Part shown: positions 1 through 10,976 of the stretch, in pieces | Numbering within the stretch: position 1 is the first letter of the stretch | Layout of the letters: each line of letters opens with the position of its first letter | Source: Bathynomus jamesi | Taxonomy: Eukaryota > Arthropoda > Malacostraca > Isopoda > Cirolanidae | DNA length: 64,000 bases | Direction of reading: 5' to 3' | Assembly: GCA_023014485.1 (NCBI GenBank) | Contig: JAJOZX010000482.1 | Coordinates: 310,001 to 374,000 of the forward strand | Translations under genes and position numbers: made by a program | Notes under the pieces: model-generated | Database searches by the model: none | Told to the model about the DNA's origin: nothing | Seen by the model: only the letters and a program-made list of their open reading frames with translations

Positions 1-790
1 GCTTTTAGGATGAAATTGCATAACCTTAGTTTTTGTAACATTAAAAAGAATATGTTTCTGCGAATACTCTTCGCAGACCTTTAGTAGCCGATCCAGACCT
101 TTAACAGAGGGACTTATTAACACCATATCATCGGCATAAACTAAGTTATTTATCCTTGTGTTTTCTATACAACATCCCACTGTTGCCTCGTTAAGTGAAG
201 CAATTAATCCGTCAATATACACATTAAACAGCATAGGGGAGAGCAAGGAGCCTTGTCTCACCCCGCAAGAGCCAAAACACTCGGATAGTACATTGCTCCA
301 CCTAACAGTGAAAGATTGGTAGGAATACCAAAATTTCAATAAATTTAATATGGACATGGGAACCTTCCTGTCTTCTAGTTTTGCAAATAAAATATTGTGG
401 TTCACCCTATTATATGCCTCACTTATATCTAGGAAACAGCTATAAATAGTTGAATTACTGTCAATGTATTTAGATATTGTTTCTTTAAGTACATAGATAC
501 ACAGGTTAGTTGAGTGGGACCTTTTAAGGCCAAACTGATTAGATGTCCATAGGAAATCATTTAATCGGAGTAACAAGAGTTTTTCTAGTAGTTTCGAGAA
601 GCAGGAAGCGACAGTAATAGGCCTGTAATTATTGCTGAACAGAATATCTCCGTACTTGTTTTTGACCAGGGGCAAGATATATAATTATACCCTCATGAAC
701 TCTGCAGGGATATAGCTATGAGCAAGCATGGCTGATAGGAGCAATGATATATGCAGACATACTACAGTTAAAGCGATGTTGGGTTTGGGA
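1..790 (-). mobile_element. LINE reverse transcriptase fragment
   Basis: Read on the minus strand this stretch encodes the middle of a non-LTR reverse transcriptase. Visible blocks in order are NNYRPITVAS (about 640), a GLKRSHSTN block (about 530), FLDISEAYNRVNHN (about 440), GVRQGSLLSPMLFN (about 240) and the catalytic YADDMVLIS (about 140). An in-frame stop and a small insertion near 685 break the frame upstream of the RPI block, so this is a dead copy, and it runs off the window at position 1. It lies downstream of the HAO gene's last seen exon. The clade is not certain; Jockey-like is plausible. Confidence 0.85.
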
Positions 791-904
791 AACTAATATT
801 TTATTCTGGATGATTTCTACTGCATCATTATTAAAAATTTAAGAATATTCCATGAAATACTGTGTTAAAGGCTTTAACTAGATGAAGTAGGGTAATTATG
901 GGGG

Positions 905-1000
905 GGAGGTTCCGTTCAGATTGCTATAAACTTCTAATATAGCGGTTGCTGCGTCGTTAGTCATGTGATTTTGTAGAAAGCCAAATTGTTTGTGTATTAT
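905..1000 (-). mobile_element. Short LINE RT fragment
   Basis: Minus-strand translation gives QFGFLQNHMTNDAATAIL, the RT block that precedes the first catalytic motif in LINEs. It has no continuation on either side. It may be a rearranged piece of a different copy from the one at 1-790. Confidence 0.6.
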
Positions 1001-1919
1001 TTTTTTAATATAAATTTATTATTTGATTATATATTACTCGCTCGTATATTAACTGATGGTTGGAAAGATGGATAGGTATGTAATTCGAAGGGGAAGACTT
1101 ATCTCCTAATTTACAAAAAGGGCGTACTTTAGCCCTTTTAGACAGTTTGGGAAAATACGATTTTGAATAAATGAGTACTGAGCTTTGCGAACTTGACGCA
1201 ATTAAATTCGCACATTCTTTTTAAATTTTGTTTGGAATTGTGTCTACCGTAACTTTTTGTTTTCAGTTGTTCTATGGCTGTTGTTGTATGTCTTAGTAAG
1301 TGACAAATAGAAAGAGTGTGGAAGGGGAGGTCCTAGATACATACTTACCGAAGATACCGCGCTGTGGGCGGGGAAATTATAAGCGAGTTTGGCTCCCATT
1401 TTGATGGAAAAATTTTTGAAAATGTTTAAAATATTTGTGCTGTCTTTAATAGATTCATTAAATAATATACAGAAATGAAAGATTTACAGTATGGATTAAT
1501 AAATGGCATTCTAAAAGAATATTCATCCTGCCTAAACTCTGTGCCAGTTTCTGGCACTCCTGACTGAATATTATACTGTATTTCTTGTGCTGTAACTCCA
1601 ATTTTAGAGGTGGTCGCATGACACTAATGGAACTTGTATTTGTAAACAGCTGCTGTTGACGAAGATTCCAAATATGAATCAAAGTTTTGAGAAGGTTCCT
1701 TTCACTACCGCTTTGCTGGTGATTCTTTCGACTGATGGAAAACCTGCAATATTGTGTTGATTTCAATTATTAAGTGAAAATGTACAGTTGCACAAAAAAG
1801 TTCACCGAAAAAATATTTAAAAAACCCCAAACTATGAATATTTTATTGACATTTTTATTACCATAACCTAACCTAATCTTTGCTAATCTAACCTAGTTTG
1901 ACCTAACCCGCAATATATG
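1001..1919. other. Unassigned AT-rich DNA
   Basis: No gene recognised. A short CCTAA-like run near 1865-1910 has only two or three units and is not a telomeric array. Confidence 0.5.
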
Positions 1920-1977
1920 TCTGTATAGAATGCTCTGGGGCGAGAAGCCGCACGGCAAAAACAAATTGCTAATATTA

Positions 1978-2160
1978 TATATATATGAAAAAGAAAAAAG
2001 AAAAAACTATTCCAAGTCCTTTCGTGTATTCAGCACTACACCTCGTCAGGGAATGAAGGGAGAAGGCGAGATGACGAAAATATATACATATGTACAACGG
2101 GAACAGAGAAATAAAAGAAATAAAAGCACATGGTTAACAAGCGTTGATTAAAAGCAAAAG
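1978..2160 (-). repeat. PLE-type terminus relic with hammerhead-like core
   Basis: The minus strand matches the outer ends of the 14.7-27.3 kb palindrome: a purine-rich stretch, then a stem GTGTA / TACAC followed by GAAAGGAC. This is the best-preserved ribozyme-like core in the window: CTGACGA at 2049-2043 and GAAA at 2023-2020 flank the stem. Only one end is present and no coding sequence accompanies it. Confidence 0.55.
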
Positions 2161-2660
2161 ACATTTTAACAAGATATTGTCAATTTTATACATTCTCACA
2201 CTGGAATTGAAATTATTTTTAAAATGGATGAATGCACGTTCTAGAATATTTCTTTCAGTTATACAGTATCTGTGTTTTTAATAACGAGCGCTCTAGAACT
2301 ATCCCACTTGATACTATGATTAAATTTGTACATTAGAATTATTTGCTGTTCTACAAGCATACGAATTTTTATGCTGTTTACCCTGACATCTAAAGTTTTT
2401 CCCGTTTGACCGTTATACTGTATATGGAGTTACATTGTGTACATCCGATTGAATACACACAACCAACCGCATTATCCGGGCTATTCTTTATTAGGCGAGA
2501 TTTAACCGTATTATTATACTTAATGACAACGTTCATACCACTTGTTTTAAGTAAAGTCGGGAGATATTTAAAATTTACATGGTAAGGTAAGCTAAGGATA
2601 TTTTACGCTCAGATTCATTTACAGTTACACTATTATATAGTATTATAATACCTATTCTTA
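2161..2660. other. Unassigned AT-rich DNA
   Basis: No convincing gene or repeat boundary seen. Confidence 0.4.
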
Positions 2661-2674
2661 GCTTTCTTGAGGCA

Positions 2675-2886
2675 GTTATCTAGAAATGAAATAAGATAAC
2701 ATAATTTAGTACCAATATTCATGATATTGCATAACTCAGAATCTAAAATTGCAGGACTGACAACTCTCAATGCTCTAAGAAACAGAGCAGAGAAAATAGA
2801 AGATTTTATCGACGGATGATTCTGAGTAATGCAATATCATGAATATTGGTACTAAATTATGTTATCCTATTCCATTTCTAGATAAC
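2675..2886. mobile_element. MITE with about 70-bp inverted ends
   Basis: Left arm 2675-2743 (GTTATCTAGAAATG ... CTCAGAATC) is the near-perfect reverse complement of right arm 2818-2886. The spacer is about 75 bp without coding potential. Superfamily unassigned. Confidence 0.75.
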
Positions 2887-2992
2887 CCTCACCTACCAAC
2901 AAACTTCTTAAAAAGACAAAGTTACTAACCAGTAACAATTAAGTTTTGGTTCTGAAGTTTTATTATAGTCACCAAAAGGTATAAAATATATA

Positions 2993-3070
2993 CAAGGCGA
3001 GTCGAAAGTCCTGCCTCAAAAATAACTATACAATAAATACTGTTGAGGCAGGACTTTTGACTCATTCCTG
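2993..3070. mobile_element. 78-bp mariner-type MITE
   Basis: Inverted ends of about 27 bp (CAAGGCGAGTCGAAAGTCC... and its complement) flank a tiny centre, with TA on each side (2991-2992, 3071-3072). This fits a mariner/Tc1 non-autonomous element. Confidence 0.7.
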
Positions 3071-3479
3071 TATAAAAAAACATAGGTGTGTTTTTATAAT
3101 TTTCCTTTCATAATGAGAGATGAAGTGATAAAAATGGATTTTATTAAATTTAACCCTATATAGAAAGCCTAGAGTGGTCTATTACAATAAACGTACATTT
3201 GTTTTTCTGGAAATTGTTTGTTATTGTACGCTAGTTAAATTTTATTACCATTCTGTAACAATTGTTTATTTCAACCTATAAATGTAATTTTTATTATGGG
3301 GTTGGTAGACTCACCCTCCCCACTAGTCTCTATTTGTGGGGTCCCTCACTGGTCTTCTAGAATTACAGTAAATTCTTTTCACAAATACTTTAAGGGAAAA
3401 AACCACGTTTTCTGAATGCTTTTTGTGCAAAAAATGACATACTTAAAGTATAAAATTAAATATTTGTACCCAGTCACAC
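3071..3479. other. Region downstream of last identified HAO exon
   Basis: The missing C-terminal exon of the oxidase (about 20 codons) should lie here or further left. No convincing candidate was recognised. Confidence 0.4.
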
Positions 3480-3591
3480 CTGTGAGAATCATGGCGCTCT
3501 TTAATTCATTCCTTAACAAAGTTAGAACTTTGTACGCGCCCTCACTGCCTCCACATGCTATGCCCCATATCAAAGGACGACCAAGGAACAC
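3480..3591 (-). CDS. Hao1: HAO exon 8
   Basis: Encodes VFLGRPLIWG followed by a helical segment ending ILT. The acceptor is TTGCAG|GTG and the donor CACAG|GTGTGA. The GRP motif binds the FMN phosphate in this family. The exon enters at phase 0 after exon 7 and leaves one base for the unseen terminal exon. The length of 112 bp fits the C-terminal region of known 2-hydroxyacid oxidases. Confidence 0.93.
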
Positions 3592-3768
3592 CTGCAATTA
3601 CACCTAAATCTTAGCTAGACGTCTTTCTACTATTATACAACAGGCTGGACTGCTGTAATGACGCTGGTATCTGAAGTCCTGCAAAAAAAGCAACGCTCTC
3701 ACTTGTCACAATTTTTATTGGTCAGTTAATGATCAAATTTTATGTTCAGGCTTTATTAAAAATATCGT

Positions 3769-3970
3769 ATTTTCCGGCATATAAGGCGCGCTTTTTTTTC
3801 CCCAAAAAAGTCTCAGAAAATCACCCTGCGCCTTATATGCTCAAGGTCAGGGTCATGGGTAGGCTTTTGGTTACCGGCAAGTATTATATTTTTAAATTTT
3901 TTTTCAAGAATATGCCTGCCAAAATTGGGGTGCGTCTTATATGCTCGTGCGCCTTATATGCCGGAAAATA
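3769..3970. mobile_element. MITE with CCGGCATATAAGGCGC ends
   Basis: Inverted ends TATTTTCCGGCATATAAGG (from 3769) and its complement (to 3970), with further internal GCGCCTTATATGC copies near 3827 and 3948. The small ORF across it is incidental. It lies in HAO intron 7. Confidence 0.75.
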
Positions 3971-3975
3971 TGGTA

Positions 3976-4533
3976 CTTTATCTTCAGTGACTAGTTTCAA
4001 AAAGTTTGTAGAAATTTATTTAAAAAATGAATTATTAATTTATAATTTCAATTACTATCTTTAAATGGTAATTATTAAATTAAATATTAAGTATTTTAAT
4101 TTTGAAGTAATTCAGTTACAATTACTTCTCTTAAGGTAAATGACTACTTTCCAATTATTTATTTAAAAGCTTGACAGTAACGGTGAAATCATTGAATAAA
4201 TGTATAGATTATACGAGGGTTGGGCCTACAGTCACTGCCTCTTATGTTTCACTTTATATTTATGTATATATTTATATGTATTTTTATTTACTATATTTAC
4301 TTTATATTTGCCACGTATGTACGCATATTCCCTGCAATTTTCATTGTAATTGGAATCATATTTAGTGAGAAATAAAATAAGAGGCATTACTTTCGTACCG
4401 CCCCTCGTACTCGTACCACTCGTACCCACTGATCTTTATTAGCAAAATTATCTTTCCACTGTTACTAATTTGATCCCAGTGAATGAACTGAAATATATAA
4501 ACGATTAATTTACTTTACGATCAGTCTGCAAAT
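3976..4533. other. AT-rich intron sequence
   Basis: Intron 7 of HAO. No gene seen; a short repetitive CTCGTACC stretch lies near 4405-4430. Confidence 0.4.
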
Positions 4534-4541
4534 ATTCCCAC

Positions 4542-7500
4542 GGTACTTGTAGGTTATCTCCCCCCCCCCCACCACCACCAATTTTGATAGAATATTTTCG
4601 TTAAAACTAACGAAAATATCACGACTTAACCTAACCAATTATCAAGGGCGTACAGTTGATCTATTAGTAAATAGTAAATACTATTCCAGAAACAAACAAT
4701 GTTATAATTAATAACACTGGGCAACACGTATTTTATTGAATGATATCTGACACTTGATTCTAGGTAATTTGGGTGCGCTGAATACGAATTTCAACTCGGT
4801 TTGGCTCAATCAGGTCCTGATTCTTGTCGACAGCCTATGTGCCATTTTCCAGATTTTTCAAATTAGGACTAAAAAATTAAGTCATGTGTTAAATTTTTTT
4901 TTCAAGTTTCATGAATACAAGCAGTTCAAACTACAGTAAAATTACATTATAACGATAGAAATGACTTAAAATAAAAAAACAAACAGATATGAAGCTTTCA
5001 CTGTGGCAAAAATTTTCTTTTGTAAGACTTTCTAGCGTATTTGCTTGTTGATGGCAGGTCTCTTTTCAAGCACCAGCAGTAATCAGCCATCATGTGGGAA
5101 TCCCAGCGGCCTTGGTACCGTTCCTCCATAATTTTGATATCTTGGTGGAATCTCTCCCCTTGTTCGTCACTTACATCACCTAAATTACTTGGAAATTGGT
5201 CAAGATGGCTATTCAAAAAATGCATTTTTATGCTCATATTGCAACCTAACTCTTTGTAGTCCCTTAAAAGTTTTTTTACGATTTCTTCGTAGTTATCTGC
5301 CCTATAATTGCCTAAAAAGTTTTCTATCAAGTCCACGAATGAGAACCAGCCATTTTTTTCGCGTTCATTCATGACATTAGGAAAATTGCTGTCTTTAATC
5401 ATTGTTCTTATTTATAGACCGTCGAAAATTCCCGCCTTGATTTTTTCATAACTTAAACTTGGAAATTTTGAAGTTATGTATTTGAAACACTCGCCGTTCG
5501 TATCTAAAGCTTTTACATATTGTTTAATGAGGCCTAGTTTTATATGCAGAGGAGGAAATATGATTTTATCTCTGCTCACTAAAGGTGGATTAATTACGTT
5601 TTTTTCTCCGACAGTAAGTGATGTTCGTGCTGGCCAGATTTGTTTGAAATAATGTTCTTCCTTGGCTCTGCTGTCCAATAAGCAAAGGAAGCAGGGATAT
5701 TTAGTATACCCTCCTTGTTGTCCTAGCAGAAAATTAACCATTTTTAAGTCAACACATATGATCCACTCGTGCTCCCTATATTTGATAAGATTTAAAACCT
5801 TTTCTACTGTATATGTTCATACTTTTCTTTTAATTTTGTTGAGTGCCCAATCGGTATCGAGCCGTATAGATTGCCATTATGCAACAACACACACTTAAGA
5901 CTTCTTTTCGAACTGTCTAAAAACAAGCGCCAATCATTTGCATCGTAAGACTCAACCCCCATCTTCTTTAACAAACCAACTATGTCGCAGCAATATACTA
6001 AACTATCCTCTGTTCTAAAATATTTAACAAGTTTTTCTTCTCTTTTTCTGTAAAATGAAATGTATGTTTGAAGTAAGCAAGTTTTTCTCTTTAAGTCTTG
6101 AAGCTAAAATTTCCGCAACCTTTTTGGCAAATTTAGATCCTTACAAGATCATTCAACTCGGCCTGGTTAAACTTTTGCGGATCGTTTTGACTTTCAAATA
6201 CGCTGGGGTCAAAATCGGTGTCTGACTCCTCAAAGTGCATAACAATATTTTCAGGAACATCTTCAACTAATTCTTGAGTTGGCAGACCCTTAAATTTTGG
6301 AATGGGGATCTCATTTGAATGTAGCACAGGTCGTATCGCGGTGTCGAAATTTGGGTACTCGATACAATGTTTATTTTTCTTAGTGAAGCCCGAAGTCTTG
6401 ACAAAGCAAAGGTAGCAATCGGTCTCGTGGTTAGTAGGCTCTCGCCACACCTGATATGGAAAAAAAATTGTAAAGCGTTAACAAAAGCGACGAGAGACTT
6501 GTTTTTATGAATTTTATCAAAAGTTATCACCCAAACATTTAACATTTCTATGTGTTTCAACCTTATGCAATATTTGAGATTCTTATAAACATTTTCTGTA
6601 AATTTTTGTTTATGTACCTAAGTTACAATTACATTTAGGTAAGTTACAGTATACTAGTGATTAAATTACGTAGTTTTATGAAATCATAAACTTACCATCG
6701 GAACTCCAAAAGGTATTTTTGAATCCGAACCCTTCGTCCAATGTCGCAGTCTTTCAATGCATATAGTGCAGGCTTTATGTGGAGCCCACGATTTATCTTG
6801 GTCCCCCAGTTTTATGCCAAAATAAGCTAAGTAAGCTCTTTTTACGAAGTCAGTTATATTTGCTCGTTGATGTGGAAGTGTAAAATTTCCACATATATAA
6901 CAGAAGGAATCAGGGTTGTTTTTGCATTTGAACTTTCTAGTGCTTGATGACATATTGCTTGATTGTTCTGCCAATTTGTAAAGGTATTTAAAGCCCTTAA
7001 TTCATATAAATTTAAGAAAATCTGAAATATAAACACAAAAATTAGTTTAAATAGGTACTTATTATGAAATAGGTACTTACAATCTATGAAATTAAACTAG
7101 AAACACGGATGAGTAGGTACAATATAAATTACGTCTAATTAAATCAACTATATTAAATCACGATGACAAAATTACTCACTAAATCATATGCCAATTCAAA
7201 ATTATGTTAATGCCCAAACTTAATTAACTAACTCAACTGACTGACTGACTGACTGACTGATTGAATTGACTGATTAACTCTGGAAACGAGTCGCTTTTAT
7301 ATATTTTAGTTGTCCCTCTAGAATACTCTACAGAGAACAGGAACGCTCGAGAAAATTTTAGAATTCTATGATATTTTTAGCTTAATTTACTAATATTAAA
7401 ATGGGTTAAAAATGACAAAATTAAAAATATTTTTAGGGTGTTACATATAAAAATATACATAATACAACAATACCATAACAATAGGTACAAATACCTAGAT

Positions 7501-7835
7501 AAAAACCTAGTTGCATAATGTGTAACTGCAAAAAGACTTAGCGAGTATTGAGAAAAAACCTTTTTATGAATACGACGAAAGAGGAGGGGTGTTGAGCAAA
7601 ATCAGGACCTGATAGAGCAAAACCGAGTAAAAATTCGTGCTCAGCGCACCCAAATTACCTAGAACTAACTGTCAAATCTAATTCAATAGACAAAAAGTTG
7701 AAATTTGTTCCCCAGTGTAATAGGTCAACTGTACGCCCTTGATAATAATTGGTTAGGTTAAGTCGTGATATTTTCGTTAGTTTTAACGAAAATATTCTGT
7801 CAAAATTGGTGGGGGGGAGATAACCTACAAGTACC
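4542..7835 (-). mobile_element. 3.3-kb DDE-type transposon, long TIRs, 8-bp TSD
   Basis: Ends are GGTACTTGTAGGTTATCT and its exact complement, flanked by the 8-bp direct repeat ATTCCCAC (4534-4541 and 7836-7843). Inverted similarity continues inward for about 250-290 bp on each side with indels, so the TIRs are long. Coding content lies on the minus strand between 4998 and 6974. Subterminal bases around CGTTAAAACTAACG recur in the MITE at 40677-44084, marking a family. It sits in HAO intron 7. The superfamily is not named here: an 8-bp duplication suggests hAT or P-like integration, but the protein lacks the usual hAT signature. Confidence 0.85.
4998..6974 (-). pseudogene. Degenerate transposase of the 4.5-7.8 kb element
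   Basis: Segments in order: an N-terminal part from ATG at 6974 with paired cysteines (FCYICGNF, CTICIERL; to 6684); a second exon-like block to 6133 with CYLCFVK; then the core. The core shows WRLFLDSSKRS (about 5930), WIICVDLKMVNF (about 5770), YPCFLCLLDSR (about 5690), GIFDG (about 5420) and SDEQGERFHQDI (about 5150). The D, D and E in these blocks are good candidates for an RNase H-fold catalytic triad; this is inference. Near 5410 an in-frame stop breaks the core, and near 5815 a stop plus frameshift does. A similar protein is widespread as 'hypothetical' in arthropod genomes, to my knowledge. Not functional as it stands. Confidence 0.75.
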
Positions 7836-8005
7836 ATTCCCACTTTTTTAATGTGAAGTTACCCATGGTAAAGTACGTATAATGGCATAATGTTGTTTAA
7901 TATAATATAATATGGAATAATATAAATTAATAAATATAATAATTGTTAGAAATTTGCTTCAGACAATAATTGTCCGTGAATAATAAAATCAGAGATTATC
8001 CATAC

Positions 8006-8122
8006 CATTCTTGCACCAATTGCTAAAGCCTTGAAAATGTCCGACCCAGTTCGAAACCCTCCATCGACGTATACCTCGCACTTGTGACCTACTGCTGCAA
8101 CAATTTCCGGTAGTGCTTCAAT
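8006..8122 (-). CDS. Hao1: HAO exon 7
   Basis: Encodes [12 protein letters not shown], then [28 protein letters not shown] is the FMN-binding strand-loop of the oxidase barrel. The acceptor is ATGAAG|ATT and the donor AATG|GTATGG, both phase 0. Length is 117 bp, exactly 39 codons. Confidence 0.95.
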
Positions 8123-9016
8123 CTTCATAAATTGCGAGATACAAATTGATAACAGATTAATTGAGGACAAACAAATTCGTGTTTATATTGAACAATTAAA
8201 ATCTACATTAATTGGAACAAGATTGAATCAAATTACTGTAACTCGATGATACTTGGTTTGAATCAGCTTCTGGGTAATTATTAATAATTATACTGTATAT
8301 GTACTGTATATGAACCCTTTTTAGGTTCACGGACCACTTTTTGACACCAAGGTTTTCTAAGTACCACGGTAGATTTTGGTAACACCACTAAGTAAAGAAG
8401 GTGGTACCATCTAACCAAAATCGTAGTAACAGGACTACTAATATCACTTTTGGATCAGCGAGTTCTGTAATTATAACTGTCTGTACTCTGTAGTACCACC
8501 TTTAGAATCCTTCGCGTAAATCTCGACTCAAATGTGAATTTAGAGTCACACAGCAAGTGCTTACACAATCTATGTTCGTACTTTGAGTAGCTGAAAATTT
8601 ACACGAGCATAATCGTATTTCTTTAAATCTGAATGTAATAATAGTAGTACATTTATGGTTTCATTAAGTTCCTATCTAAAAGTTAATAATTATAAGGTAT
8701 ATTAATCCCCTTTCCATTTTTAAATAACAGCTAAATGGAATAAAATGTTAAGAAATACCGATTACAGTTTAATTATAAGAATTATGAGAAATGAATTCAA
8801 GAGATAATCGCGAGGTTATACCACAGAGACTCAGAGACTATGCGAATCCCAATGAGGCATACAACTTGCTAAATTATACATAGTATTGAAATTAAAATTT
8901 GGAAATGAAAGGATGAAAGTGATCCAAATATAGTAACTTAATTATTACAACAAACTGTGTGTATACAGTTCATAATAGAAATAGCTAAGGAGTAATGTGT
9001 GATATGCGAGACTTAC
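8123..9016. other. HAO intron 6
   Basis: The shortest intron. An imperfect inverted repeat (GATTTTGGTAACACCAC and its partner) lies near 8370-8425. No gene seen. Confidence 0.5.
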
Positions 9017-9149
9017 TGTGGGAAGAACTCCATCCACTTGTCTTCCTCCATGATTTGAAACCCATATTGCTGCCGCACCCATGTTAACTCCCATTATTGC
9101 GTCTTCAGCTGTCAGGATTCCTTTTAGTACGATTGGCAGTGTTGTTATA
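9017..9149 (-). CDS. Hao1: HAO exon 6
   Basis: Encodes [17 protein letters not shown], then [19 protein letters not shown]. It contains the family lysine (VLKGI) and the active-site histidine and arginine (SNHGGRQ). The acceptor is TTATAG|T, completing an AGT serine codon with exon 5; the donor is CACA|GTAAGT. Confidence 0.96.
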
Positions 9150-9195
9150 CTATAAAACATAAAGACCTAGTCAAAACTGAAATTAATAAGGTATC

Positions 9196-9198
<3 letters not shown>

Positions 9199-9233
<35 letters not shown>

Positions 9234-9250
9234 ATTAATAATAATAATAA
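9199..9250. repeat. (ATT)n/(AAT)n microsatellite
   Basis: A run of AAT units followed by ATT units, forming a small palindrome. Confidence 0.9.
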
Positions 9251-9376
9251 CAAATGTTTATAATTATTATGAATATAAAGGTTTAGGTTAAGTCTAAAAT
9301 ACACATCTGAAATTTCACGGTTTAAGTTTGAGTAGCAGGTCTATCCTAGGTCTATGACATGATTGCCTGTGACCTA

Positions 9377-10974
9377 CAGTGGCGTTCATAATATTCGTAC
9401 AGAGAAATATTTCGGTTATATTCGTCCTTATCTTTTGTGCCATGCATAATGCATAGGCTAGTTAAGAAAAGTTTACTGTTGATTCGGAAAAAATTAACAA
9501 ATAAAAAAATTAGTTTAACTTCAACATATACAGTAATTTAAAACATCAAAGAATTTGAGGAAAATAGAAAAAAGTTAAAATGCAAAAGTTTTCGTACATT
9601 ACTTGCAAAAATTATTTAATACTTTTTGTATCCACCTTTTGCTTGAATGACTTCAATGATTTGTCTTGGGTATTTTTTTTACAATGTTTCAACATCTCTC
9701 AGAAGAAATTTCTTCTAAAGAAAACGTGCAATTCATTTAGATTCGAAGGGTTTCTCCTGCGAACAGCTTTTTTCAAATCAAATCATGAAATTTCGATTAA
9801 ATTGTGATCTGAGTTTTGACTGGGCCACTCGAGAAGCTTGAAATTCTTCTGTTGAAACCATTCCATGGTGCTCTTACTTTGTTTTAGTTCATTATTTTGT
9901 TGCAGTACCCAACTACAACCCATTCGTAACTCCCGAACTGAAGGCAATACATTTTATTCTCAAATTTCCTGATATTTCTTCAAATTCAAGATTCCATTGA
10001 TGACTACAAGCTTTCCTGGGCTAGAAGCACTAAAGCATCCCCAAAGAAGCAAACTACCGCCACAATGTTTAACCGTAGGAATACTGTTTTTTTCCTCGAA
10101 TGCAGCATTTGATTTTCGCCAAACATACCGTTGCTCGTTGCTCCCGAATTATTCAATTTAAGGCTGGTCTGTCCAGAGAACTTTCTTCCAGAATGTAAAT
10201 CTGTCATTTTAATAATTCTTGGCGTACTTTAAACGAGCTTCTTTGTGCGCTTTTTGTAGCAGAGGTTTTCTTCGTGCAACTCTTCCATGCAGACCATTTT
10301 TTCTCAATGTACGACGTACAGAGAAGGATGGACATCGATCTTCGACAGTCTTAATGTTTGCCAAATATCACCTGTAGTCACTCGTGGATTCGCAGAAGCC
10401 ATTCTTTCAATCCGTCTAGCTGTACGTTCTGAAATCTTGGAAGGTCGTCAACCCCTTGGTAGAGTTTTGATTGTTTCAAAGCACTTCCATTTCTTTATAA
10501 CTGCAAATGGAATTCAAAGTTCTTCTCCTGTCTTCCTATAACTATTTCCAGACTTGTGTGCAGCAATAACAGATCTCTCAAGATTTGTAGACAGCTCTTT
10601 ACCACGATGGCCCATTGCTTACTAATGGCTTGTACAATCATCCGTCTTCATTGAAGATTCGCAGAGAAAATTTTAGAATTCAGAATTGCCAAAAGTTTCT
10701 AATCAATAAACAGCCAACTACTGATAAAAAAATTAAATTATTCAAGCCTAAGGTGGAAACACGTAGTATTAAATAATTTTGTAAATAAATGTTTGAAAAC
10801 TTTTGCATTTTAACTTTTTATTTTCCTAAAACTCTCTGATGTTTTACATTATATGTTCGAATTAAATTAATTTTTTATTTGTTAATCTTTTCACAACTAT
10901 CGTATGCATGTGCAAAAGATAAGGACGAATATAATTTAAATATTTCTCTGTACGAATACTTATGAGCGCCACTG
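9377..10974 (-). mobile_element. Tc1-like element
   Basis: Inverted ends CAGTGGCGTTCATAATATTC... and the diverged complement ending GAGCGCCACTG, with TA at 9375-9376 and 10975-10976. The transposase relic is on the minus strand. It lies in HAO intron 5. The right-hand TA is shared with the next mariner. Confidence 0.9.
9800..10615 (-). pseudogene. Tc1-like transposase pseudogene
   Basis: Starts MGHRGKELSTNLERSV, then a Tc1-type helix-turn-helix region with IPFAVIKKWK and TARRIERMASANP. Further on come KVLWTDQP (first catalytic D), VKHCGGSLLLWGCFS and a degraded C-terminal DDE part with WNGFNRR. Stops and frameshifts interrupt it at several points (for example after TGEEL), so no active protein can be made. 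Confidence 0.85.
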
Positions 10975-10976
10975 TA

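Noticed and set aside
1860..1915. CCTAA-like repeats suggesting telomeric sequence
   Set aside because: Only two or three irregular units, in a gene-flanking context.
3071..3479. Candidate last exon of the HAO gene
   Set aside because: Short stretches after AG do not encode a plausible C-terminus with stop in the required phase.
3729..4064. A 111-residue open frame
   Set aside because: It runs through a MITE and its inverted ends; no protein features.
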